The notes under the pieces: model-generated
What the model was told of the DNA's origin: nothing
The model's input: the letters and a program-made list of their open reading frames with translations, nothing else
Database searches by the model: none
Source of the DNA: an uncultured Eubacterium sp.
GTDB taxonomy: Bacteria > Bacillota > Clostridia > Lachnospirales > Lachnospiraceae
Assembly: GCA_910589665.1 (NCBI GenBank)
Contig: CAJUTR010000042.1
Span: forward strand, 1 to 6,171
Length of the DNA: 6,171 nt
Direction of reading: 5' to 3'
Shown here: piece after piece, positions 1-6,171 of the stretch
Position numbering within the stretch: position 1 is the stretch's first letter
How the letters are laid out: each line of letters starts with the position of its first letter
Program-made: the position numbers and the translations under genes

Positions 1-75
1 GACAAAGGGAATGCCGCATGGCAGGTAGCTGAGATGATCGGTGCTTTTTGTAACATAGACAGACATGATGGATAA
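1..75 (+). CDS. 3' end of an unidentified upstream gene (partial)
   Basis: The first forward frame is open from the window edge to a TAA at 73-75. It gives a 24-residue tail beginning DKGNAAWQVAEMIGAF. The other two forward frames hit stops within the first 40 bases, so this is the only frame that could be coding here. A tail with a GNAA-like turn followed by an amphipathic helix resembles the C-termini of GT-B-fold proteins such as UDP-GlcNAc 2-epimerases and PseG-like or TagF-like transferases. Twenty-four residues are too few to name a product, so that resemblance is only a hint. The gene runs the same way as everything downstream and ends 31 bases before the preferred start of the next gene, so it is probably part of the same operon. 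Confidence 0.55.
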   Translation, partial: DKGNAAWQVAEMIGAFCNIDRHDG

Positions 76-90
76 GACAAGAGGATTACG

Positions 91-96
91 AAAGGA
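91..96 (+). promoter_or_regulatory. Ribosome binding site deciding the start at 107
   Basis: AAAGGA followed by CAGGG lies about ten bases upstream of the ATG at 107. The earlier in-frame ATGs at 65 and 68 are preceded by a pyrimidine/A-rich stretch with no purine-rich Shine-Dalgarno match, and they overlap the previous gene's stop. This favours the ATG at 107. Confidence 0.55.
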
Positions 97-106
97 CAGG
101 GATACG

Positions 107-2689
107 ATGGATACTGGTATTTTAGGAAATAAGATAAACCTGGGATTATCTATTTTGTTTGATCCCATGAAAAAATATCTTACATCTGCAAAAGAAAGAC
201 GGAATACACGTTATGCCCGGTATTATAAACATAAGAACGTGAAAAAAAAGGTGATACTTTATGAGTCGTTTTACGGGCGTGGGATGCTTTGCGGGCCATT
301 TGCGCTGTTTCAGGAACTGATACGTCATCCCCGTTATGGAAAATACCGTCATGTATGGGTGTTGGATGATTTGGCAGAGCATCAGGAACGCATACAGAAA
401 TACAAGCAGATGTATTCCAATGTATCTTTCGTGCAGTTTGGATCCAAAAAGTATCTGAAATACCTAGCGAGTGCGGGATATTTGATCAATAATGTTTCTT
501 TTTATAGCTTTTTCGTAAAGAAACCCGGTCAGGTTTATATCAATACGTGGCACGGCATCCCGCTGAAACATCTAGGGTACGATGAACCGACAGGTGCCCT
601 GACGGCTTCGAATATGGCGAGAAATTTTCTTCATGTGGATTACCTGATATCGGCAAATCCGTTCTTGACACAGGTATATAAAAAGGGATTCCGGCAGGAA
701 GGACTTTCAAACGTAAAGATCATCGAGGAGGGGTATCCGCGTCTCGATACGCTTGTAAACACGGAAAGAGACGATGTATACGCACAATTGGAAACAGAAG
801 GGGTATCGGTTGATAAGAGTAAGAAGATCATCCTGTATGCGCCCACATGGCGGGGGGACAGCTATGCAAATCCGAATTGCAGTATTGATGGGATGATCCA
901 GTTAAAAGAAACGCTGGAGAAGCAGATCGATACAAATAAATACCAGATCTTGGTCAAAGTGCATCAGGTGGTTTACCGCCTGATCAAAGATAAACTGGAT
1001 GAATGTTCTTATGTTGTGCCGGCGACAGTCGATGCGAATGTTATCTTAGGGATTACAGATATTTTGATCAGTGATTTTTCAAGCATTTATTTTGACTTTC
1101 TGGCGACAGGAAATCCTGTATTGTTTTATATTACCGATCTGGAAGAGTATTCCAGTAAACGCGGTATGTATTTTGGCATAAAAGATTTACCAGGCCCGTA
1201 CACAGACGATCTGGATGTGCTGGGCAGCTGGATCAACGACATTGACAATGTATTTCAGAAAACAAAGAAACGATATGATGAAGTAAGGGATTGGTGCTGT
1301 GGATACGACATTGGTACCATTTCATCGAAAATAGTCCGTGCCGTGTTTGATAAGGAAGCAGAAGGAATCCGGATTACGGAATGCGGCGGTCAGAAAAAGA
1401 AGGTTCTTATTTCCCGCGGACCGATGATGGTCAACGGCATTTCAACGGCTTTAGTAAATCTGCTAAAACAGTTTGAGTATGACAAATATGATGTGACGGT
1501 GATTGTGGAATCACCGGCGAACGCTGCGCAAAAAGAGCAGATCTTTCGTTTGGATGAAAATAAAAATATCCGTGTTTTGGTGCGCCCGGATTCGATGATC
1601 CGGACGGTTGGTGAGTCCATCCGCAATAATTTTTATCTCCAGTGTAATCCGGTGAAATTTTTGAGCAGGTTTGCGTATTCCAGGAAATTGTATGAGCGGG
1701 AATTCCGGCGGCTGTATGGGGAATCAGAATTTGACTATATCATTGATTATGAAGGTTATAATCTGTTTTTTGCTACTCTCTGCCTGATGCAGCCGAAGGC
1801 GCGGACCTGTATTTGGATGCACAACGACATGATGTCAGAGTTTCATGCTAAATTTTTCTGGTTAAAAAGGGTGTTTGCGTCTTATTCCAAATTTGACTGT
1901 ACCGTTTCGTGCAGCAGGGAGATCATGGAAGTAAACCGCAGCAGTTTGTCTAGGGTTCTGCCGGCGGAGAAATTCAGATATGCCAAGAACTGTGTGGATT
2001 TTGAGCGGGTGGGCAGCGGAAGCCGGATGGGACAGATCCTTTTTAATGGGCGTTATTATTATGCTTTTTCCGATGAGGATAGTTCGGTGATCAATATGAA
2101 GCTGATCCCGCTCCAGCCGGAGACATCAGTTGGTGTATGCGAAGGGAGCATGGAAATGAAACCGAACGATGGAAAGATCGAAAATGGGATCATACGGTTT
2201 GTAAATATGGGAAGGTTGTCCGTGGAAAAGAATCAGGAGGCGTTGATCCGCGCGTTTGCAAGACTGGCAGCGGAGAAACCAAATGTGATGCTCTTTCTTG
2301 TAGGCGACGGCCCGGAGCGGGAAAATCTGCAGGATTTGATCGGGCAGATGAATTTAGAGGGACGTGTATTCTTAACGGGAAATCTGTCAAATCCGTTTGG
2401 ATTTTTGGACCAGTGTGACTGTTTTGTACTGCCTTCGCTCCACGAGGGGCAGCCACTGGTTGTTTTTGAGGCGAGGGCGCTCCATATGCCGATCATTTTG
2501 TCCCGGTTTTCTTCCGTAGGAGGCTCGGTGATCGAGAACGGGCAGTATTTAGTAGATATGGATGAGGAATCGATTTGGGAAGGACTGAATGCTTTTGTGT
2601 CGGGGGATGTACCGCAGGAGTACCGGTTCGATGAAAAGGAATATAACTGTGAAGCTTACCGTGAGTTTGTCAGGGCGGCATTAAGCTGA
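107..2689 (+). CDS. Fusion of a CDP-glycerol glycerophosphotransferase (TagB/TagF-like) domain and a GT4 glycosyltransferase domain
   Basis: Residues are numbered from the ATG at 107 (860 aa); a start at 65 would add 14 residues but has no visible ribosome site. Residues about 45-415 match the Glyphos_transf (TagB/TagF) family. They carry INTWHGIPLK at 145-154, YAPTWRGD at 244-251, a VKVHQ segment with His286, and ISDFSSIYFDF at 321-331; these are the histidine and DFSS elements associated with CDP-glycerol binding and catalysis. Residues about 430-860 form a GT4 GT-B domain: an NGIS loop at 443-446, MHND at 571-574, MGRLSVEKN at 701-709, VGDGP at 732-736, and the EX7E motif as E780 and E788 in HEGQPLVVFE. 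No signal peptide or clear membrane helix is visible, so it is probably cytoplasmic and peripheral to the membrane. By family, the first half moves glycerol-phosphate (or another polyol-phosphate) from a CDP donor and the second moves a sugar from a nucleotide donor, building a teichoic-acid-like or capsular polymer. Actual donors and acceptors cannot be read from sequence. About 65 residues (634-696) separate the two GT4 halves and match no motif I know. Domain calls are firm; the exact substrate is unknown. Confidence 0.93.
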   Translation: MDTGILGNKINLGLSILFDPMKKYLTSAKERRNTRYARYYKHKNVKKKVILYESFYGRGMLCGPFALFQELIRHPRYGKYRHVWVLDDLAEHQERIQKYKQMYSNVSFVQFGSKKYLKYLASAGYLINNVSFYSFFVKKPGQVYINTWHGIPLKHLGYDEPTGALTASNMARNFLHVDYLISANPFLTQVYKKGFRQEGLSNVKIIEEGYPRLDTLVNTERDDVYAQLETEGVSVDKSKKIILYAPTWRGDSYANPNCSIDGMIQLKETLEKQIDTNKYQILVKVHQVVYRLIKDKLDECSYVVPATVDANVILGITDILISDFSSIYFDFLATGNPVLFYITDLEEYSSKRGMYFGIKDLPGPYTDDLDVLGSWINDIDNVFQKTKKRYDEVRDWCCGYDIGTISSKIVRAVFDKEAEGIRITECGGQKKKVLISRGPMMVNGISTALVNLLKQFEYDKYDVTVIVESPANAAQKEQIFRLDENKNIRVLVRPDSMIRTVGESIRNNFYLQCNPVKFLSRFAYSRKLYEREFRRLYGESEFDYIIDYEGYNLFFATLCLMQPKARTCIWMHNDMMSEFHAKFFWLKRVFASYSKFDCTVSCSREIMEVNRSSLSRVLPAEKFRYAKNCVDFERVGSGSRMGQILFNGRYYYAFSDEDSSVINMKLIPLQPETSVGVCEGSMEMKPNDGKIENGIIRFVNMGRLSVEKNQEALIRAFARLAAEKPNVMLFLVGDGPERENLQDLIGQMNLEGRVFLTGNLSNPFGFLDQCDCFVLPSLHEGQPLVVFEARALHMPIILSRFSSVGGSVIENGQYLVDMDEESIWEGLNAFVSGDVPQEYRFDEKEYNCEAYREFVRAALS

Positions 2690-2728
2690 TATAGAAGCAG
2701 ATCATGTGCAGGGCGTTATCTGATATAA

Positions 2729-2734
2729 GAGAGG
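2729..2734 (+). promoter_or_regulatory. Ribosome binding site for the YfhO-family gene
   Basis: GAGAGG ends 11 bases before the ATG at 2746. It is only two bases from the in-frame ATG at 2737, which is too close to use. The first in-frame ATG at 2704 has no purine-rich site upstream. This site therefore supports 2746 as the start, with slightly long spacing. Confidence 0.5.
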
Positions 2735-2745
2735 AAATGTTTGCA

Positions 2746-5652
2746 ATGAAAAAAACGATGATAAACATTTTTAAGATCAAATCAAAAAGCAGATGGCAGT
2801 TACTTGCCCTCTATACGGTATTGTTCGCGGTAACGGTATTTGTAACGTATCTGCCGTTTTGGGTGACGAATACCTCTCTTATGTGTGAGGATGCGTTTAG
2901 CCAGCATTACGAGACGAGAGTCTGGCTCAGGCATGCACTCCGGCAGTTGTTCCGCGGAGAGGGAGTTTCCTTTTGGTCATGGAATGTCGGGCTGGGGGCA
3001 GATACGATCGGCTCACTTGGATATGTATTGTTCGATCCGTTTGCTTATATTACTGCCGTGTTTCCGGAAAAGTATTTATCCATCGGGTACACGATCGAGA
3101 TTTTTTGCCAGTTGTATGTGGCAGGACTCGGAGTTCTTTATTTTGGAAAAGTGACGTCGATGGATCGGAAGTATTCGATATGCGGGGCATTTGCCTATGC
3201 GTTTTCCTCCTGGGCGTTACTAGCAGCCGGCTCCCACAGTATGTTTTTGCTTCCTCTCGCATTGTTCCCATTCATTATGGCGGGTGTGGAAAAAGTTCTT
3301 CGCGGCAAAGCGCCATTTGTACTTATCTTCTCCGTCACACTGTCAGTTGTGAGTAGTTTTTACTTTTCGTATATGTCAGCGTTGACTGTATTCCTCTATC
3401 TGCTGATCTGCTTTATTCAGATGAAACATAAAACGTGGAAAAAGGCGTTTTGGTTTTGGGGAAGGTTTCTCCTTTATCTGACGGCCGCAGCGCTGCTGGC
3501 AGCTATTGTTTTGTTTCCCGTGCTTTATGTTCTATCACATGCCGTCAAGGATAGTGCGCTTGCCTGCCCGCCGCTGCACTCATTTGGAACCTATGTAAAT
3601 TATGCTACCTTTTTGGTCGGTGGGCAGCAATTGTTCGCACAGTACTCGGCACTATGTGTAGTTCCGCTGTTTCTCATTATGATTCCGGTCATGGTCTGTC
3701 GTGTTCGGAATCGGAAAGCGACACCTGCCATGTATGTATTTTTGCTTTGCCTGCTCTTTTTGGCAATTCCGTTTTTCAATTCTCTGTATAACGGATTGTC
3801 ATATCCGGCAGGACGCTGGTGCTATACGGCTACATTCTTTTATGTGTGGAGCGGGATCCAGTGCTTAGAAGAAAAACCGGATATGCAGAAATATAAAAAA
3901 GCAATCTTTGCAATGCTTTTGGTCATTGGATTTATGCTTGTCATTGTGGGGCGTGTTCTGTTACAAACAAGTGATGAACTTACGGTGTTAATAGGAATTG
4001 TAAATATAACGTTTGCGTTTTTCTTTTATCAGTTATACACGAAAAAGTGGCTGCGCCGCCGCGTGCAGTCGGTATTTGTGCTGGCGGCGGTCCTTTGTAA
4101 TATCATGACCGTATTTGGGATAAGAAATCTTCCAGGTGTTTCTGCGCATTTAGCTAAATTTGAAAAACAGGGCGCGATATATGAGAGGCTTGAAACAGCA
4201 ACCCAACGAGCGGGAACTGAAATAAAAGATGATTCCTTTTACCGGCTGGATCAGATCGATCGTATCCGGGCGTTAAAGGTCGATGATCCGCGGTATTCCA
4301 ATAAATCTTACCGGCTGATACATGTACCGGCGAATGAAACGCTGGTGTTTGGAACGCGTTCGATTTATACGTATCTATCTTCTACAATGGGAGAATTGTT
4401 TGATTACTACCGGATGTTGGGAAATAACGCTTCGTATTACCGGCGCGTCTGTACGTTTAGTAATGATAACCGGGCGAGGATGGACTTCCTGACAGGTGTG
4501 AAGTACTTTTTGGGAAATAATCCGAAAAATGATCCGCCTACTGGAGCGAACGAATATGCGTCTTCGGGATTTCAACCATATGCGAAGTCCAGCCAGGGGG
4601 TAGACATTTTAAAGAATGAGAAGGCAATGGGTCTCGGCTGTACATTTGATTCTTATATCACGGAATCGGAGTGGGAACAGCTCGATTATCCGGACAGGGA
4701 ACAAGCGCTGATGCAGTGTGTCGTTCTCCCGGATGACATGGATACAGCATTGCGGCAGCTGGATATAGAAACGATTCAATCCGCAGTCCAAAAGGCATCT
4801 TTTCATGTGAGCAGCACATCGAACCTGACATTTGGAAATTGTGCTGACGGATCGGTGTCCCATACAGATCTGGATCAGCTTACCGTGAATGCAGCAGGAG
4901 GAAATTTTGTGATCCATTTGGATCGTGAGTATGAACAATGCGAACTATACGTGATCGCAAGAAATCTGCGAAGAGATATTGATAGCACAAATAAGCGCAT
5001 GTATGCTCCCTCAAGCGGGATTGGAAAAATCGAACGCATACGGGCATGGATCAACACAGGCAAAAATTACAATGATTATGGTGGGTTCCGTATGAATGCC
5101 ACGATGAATGGAAAGACAAAACAAGCATGGAACTCGGCAGGGGAGGCAAATGGTTTTTCCAATATCCGCGATTTTATGATCCATTTGGGAGAGTACAGGA
5201 AAGGTTGTCAGGACATTACCGTATCTTTAAATACGATCGGGGATTATACGTTTGATGCGATCGAAGTTTTGGCTGTGCCACTTTCCACGTTTGAGCGCAG
5301 CGCAGAGGTGTGTATGGAAAACAGTTATGATATTGATACTTTTTCCGATCATTATGTTTCGGGTACTGTCCGCAGCAAACAGCAGTCCTTGATGCTATAT
5401 CTTTCCATCCCCTACCACGATGGATGGCAGGCATATGTGGACGGTGAAAAAACACAGACGTATCGGATCGACAAGGCGTTTACCGGGATACCGGTGAGTG
5501 GGACCGGAGAACACAAGGTGGAGCTGCGCTACCGCCCGGTAGGATACCAGCTGGGAATGGCTTTCTTTTTTTTGGGCGCCATTATGTGTATAGGAATTGG
5601 TTTTGATTATAGAAAGAAGAAACGGAGGTTTTCAGAGGATGATTCATTTTAA
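2746..5652 (+). CDS. YfhO-family polytopic membrane protein, probable GT-C-type lipid-linked sugar transferase
   Basis: Numbered from the ATG at 2746 (968 aa); the frame is open from an ATG at 2704, but the ribosome site and the basic MKKTMINIFKIKSKSR leader before the first helix favour 2746. Membrane segments judged by eye lie near 18-40, 115-133, 143-161, 164-181, 189-224 (probably two), 239-264, 301-319, 328-345, 386-404, 411-431 and 441-458, with one more C-terminal helix near 934-952 followed by a basic tail. YfhO hallmarks are EDAFSQH at 48-54 in the first outer loop, WSWNVGLGAD at 77-86, LFDPF at 95-99, FNSLYNG...GRW at 344-358, and IPYHDGW...VDG near 888-900. Residues about 460-933 form a large hydrophilic, probably extracytoplasmic region. 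In Bacillus and related Gram-positives, YfhO is linked to glycosylation of teichoic acids using undecaprenyl-phosphate sugars. The acidic pair E48/D49 sits where GT-C enzymes place catalytic acid residues. Its place after a TagF-like transferase and before an aminosugar enzyme fits outer-face polymer decoration. The sugar and acceptor are not determinable here. Confidence 0.92.
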   Translation: MKKTMINIFKIKSKSRWQLLALYTVLFAVTVFVTYLPFWVTNTSLMCEDAFSQHYETRVWLRHALRQLFRGEGVSFWSWNVGLGADTIGSLGYVLFDPFAYITAVFPEKYLSIGYTIEIFCQLYVAGLGVLYFGKVTSMDRKYSICGAFAYAFSSWALLAAGSHSMFLLPLALFPFIMAGVEKVLRGKAPFVLIFSVTLSVVSSFYFSYMSALTVFLYLLICFIQMKHKTWKKAFWFWGRFLLYLTAAALLAAIVLFPVLYVLSHAVKDSALACPPLHSFGTYVNYATFLVGGQQLFAQYSALCVVPLFLIMIPVMVCRVRNRKATPAMYVFLLCLLFLAIPFFNSLYNGLSYPAGRWCYTATFFYVWSGIQCLEEKPDMQKYKKAIFAMLLVIGFMLVIVGRVLLQTSDELTVLIGIVNITFAFFFYQLYTKKWLRRRVQSVFVLAAVLCNIMTVFGIRNLPGVSAHLAKFEKQGAIYERLETATQRAGTEIKDDSFYRLDQIDRIRALKVDDPRYSNKSYRLIHVPANETLVFGTRSIYTYLSSTMGELFDYYRMLGNNASYYRRVCTFSNDNRARMDFLTGVKYFLGNNPKNDPPTGANEYASSGFQPYAKSSQGVDILKNEKAMGLGCTFDSYITESEWEQLDYPDREQALMQCVVLPDDMDTALRQLDIETIQSAVQKASFHVSSTSNLTFGNCADGSVSHTDLDQLTVNAAGGNFVIHLDREYEQCELYVIARNLRRDIDSTNKRMYAPSSGIGKIERIRAWINTGKNYNDYGGFRMNATMNGKTKQAWNSAGEANGFSNIRDFMIHLGEYRKGCQDITVSLNTIGDYTFDAIEVLAVPLSTFERSAEVCMENSYDIDTFSDHYVSGTVRSKQQSLMLYLSIPYHDGWQAYVDGEKTQTYRIDKAFTGIPVSGTGEHKVELRYRPVGYQLGMAFFFLGAIMCIGIGFDYRKKKRRFSEDDSF
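5624..5628 (+). promoter_or_regulatory. Ribosome binding site for wecE inside the YfhO-family gene
   Basis: GGAGG lies ten bases before the ATG at 5639, within the last codons of the preceding membrane-protein gene. A second GAGG at 5635-5638 abuts the ATG and is too close to serve. The strong site plus the 14-base gene overlap suggest translational coupling. Confidence 0.65.
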
Positions 5653-6171
5653 TGTACCGCCTGTCGCAGGGGATGAGACAGAATATATCAGACAGGCTAT
5701 AGAGGGCGGAAAGCTTTGTGGGGACGGGCCTTTTACGAAAAAATGCAGCGAGAGGCTGGAGAAAATGACGGGAGCGGCGAAAGTGATGCTGACGACATCC
5801 TGTACCCACGCGACCGAGATGTGCGCGCTGTTGTCCGAGATTGGCGAGGGGGATGAGGTGATTATGCCTTCCTATACGTTTGTGTCTACGGCAGATGCGT
5901 TTGTACTCAGAGGGGCGAAGGCTGTATTTGTGGATATACGCCCGGATACGATGAATCTGGATGAGACGCTGGTCGAGGAAGCGATTACCGAACGGACGAA
6001 GGCGATCGTGCCGGTTCATTATGCAGGCGTTTCCTGTGAGATGGATACGATCATGGAAATCGCGGGGAGACATCATCTGAAGGTGATCGAGGACGCGGCA
6101 CAGGGCATTATGGCCAGTTATAACCTGGATTCTCGGCGTACTCATAACGAGGTCGGCACGTCTACTCCGAG
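5639..6171 (+). CDS. wecE: dTDP-4-amino-4,6-dideoxygalactose transaminase, N-terminal part (runs off window)
   Basis: The frame has no stop and continues past the edge; 177 codons are visible. The start MIHFNVPPVAGDE and segments GKLCGDGPFTKK (24-35), GDEVIMPSYTFVSTADAFVL (71-90), RGAKAVFVDIRPDTMN (91-106), VPVHYAGVSCEMDTI (124-138) and IEDAAQG (150-156) follow enterobacterial WecE/RffA almost residue for residue, from memory of that protein. This is the DegT/DnrJ/EryC1/StrS group of fold-type I PLP aminotransferases, soluble in the cytoplasm. WecE converts dTDP-4-keto-6-deoxyglucose to dTDP-4-amino-4,6-dideoxygalactose with glutamate as amino donor. D152 of the EDAAQ motif should contact the PLP ring nitrogen; the PLP-binding lysine (near residue 181 in E. 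coli) lies beyond the window. The first 14 bases overlap the upstream gene's end. From codon 162 (6122) onward the translation NLDSRRTHNEVGTSTP no longer resembles the family, which expects a KGRALGT-like continuation, so the last 50 bases are suspect. The family is certain; the exact amino sugar is inferred, since related enzymes differ in product. Confidence 0.93.
   Translation, partial: MIHFNVPPVAGDETEYIRQAIEGGKLCGDGPFTKKCSERLEKMTGAAKVMLTTSCTHATEMCALLSEIGEGDEVIMPSYTFVSTADAFVLRGAKAVFVDIRPDTMNLDETLVEEAITERTKAIVPVHYAGVSCEMDTIMEIAGRHHLKVIEDAAQGIMASYNLDSRRTHNEVGTSTP

Noticed and set aside
2137..2418. Forward open frame of 93 codons within the GT4 domain region
   Set aside because: The overlapping frame encodes conserved GT4 motifs (MGRLSVEKN, VGDGP). 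The alternative product has no recognisable features.
2686..2727. CTGATATA occurs twice, at 2686-2693 and 2720-2727, flanking the short gap between the first two large genes
   Set aside because: Eight bases of AT-rich sequence repeated once over 34 bases is easily chance. It forms no palindrome and matches no promoter or operator I recognise.
2690..2745. Possible terminator or promoter in the 56-base gap before the YfhO-family gene
   Set aside because: I found no GC-rich hairpin followed by a T run and no convincing -35/-10 pair. The spacing fits an operon interior.
2973..3356. Forward open frame of 127 codons inside the YfhO-family gene
   Set aside because: The main frame here carries the conserved NVGLGAD and LFDPF motifs and membrane helices. 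The alternative is an Arg/Cys/Ser-rich shadow with no supporting ribosome site recognised.
6124..6144. Resemblance of the terminal sequence around TGGATTCTCGG to a small-RNA sequencing adapter
   Set aside because: The similarity is short, needs a deletion, and is lost after about ten bases. It is not enough to call adapter contamination, though a chimeric end remains possible for other reasons.
5582..6145. Reverse-strand open frame of 187 codons opposite the start of wecE
   Set aside because: It lies antisense to a clearly conserved aminotransferase. Its translation is rich in His and Arg with no recognisable motif, typical of a shadow of a biased coding strand.

Overview
The window is a gene-dense, single-strand stretch of a cell-surface glycopolymer cluster. 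All supported genes read on the + strand, and the gaps between them are only tens of bases or are overlaps. Several features suggest a Gram-positive Firmicute of moderate GC, probably a gut clostridium of Lachnospiraceae type: a TagB/TagF-type polyglycerol-phosphate transferase domain, a YfhO-family membrane protein, purine-rich Shine-Dalgarno sites, and mixed codon use. The taxonomic guess is inference from gene content and base composition.

Layout. Positions 1-75 hold the last codons of an unidentified upstream gene. Positions 107-2689 encode an 860-residue two-domain protein: a CDP-glycerol glycerophosphotransferase-like domain (TagB/TagF family) followed by a GT4 (glycosyl transferase group 1) domain. 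Positions 2746-5652 encode a 968-residue YfhO-family polytopic membrane protein with a large C-terminal extracytoplasmic region. From 5639 to the window edge runs the N-terminal part of a WecE/RffA-type sugar aminotransferase, very close to the enterobacterial enzyme that makes dTDP-4-amino-4,6-dideoxygalactose. Its start overlaps the yfhO-type stop by 14 bases. No stretch over 300 bases lacks a gene. No RNA gene, mobile element, CRISPR array, promoter or terminator was seen, so the genes look like the interior of one operon.

How they may work together (inference). WecE would supply an aminodeoxysugar nucleotide. The fusion protein would act at the cytoplasmic face, combining a polyol-phosphate transfer step with a sugar transfer step on a lipid-linked or teichoic-acid-like polymer. 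The YfhO-type protein would act on the outer face, adding sugar from an undecaprenyl-phosphate carrier. The genes belong to known families. The points most worth a second look are the domain fusion, a segment of about 65 residues between the two halves of the GT4 domain, and the sudden loss of WecE family similarity in the last 50 bases, which may mark a chimeric contig end.
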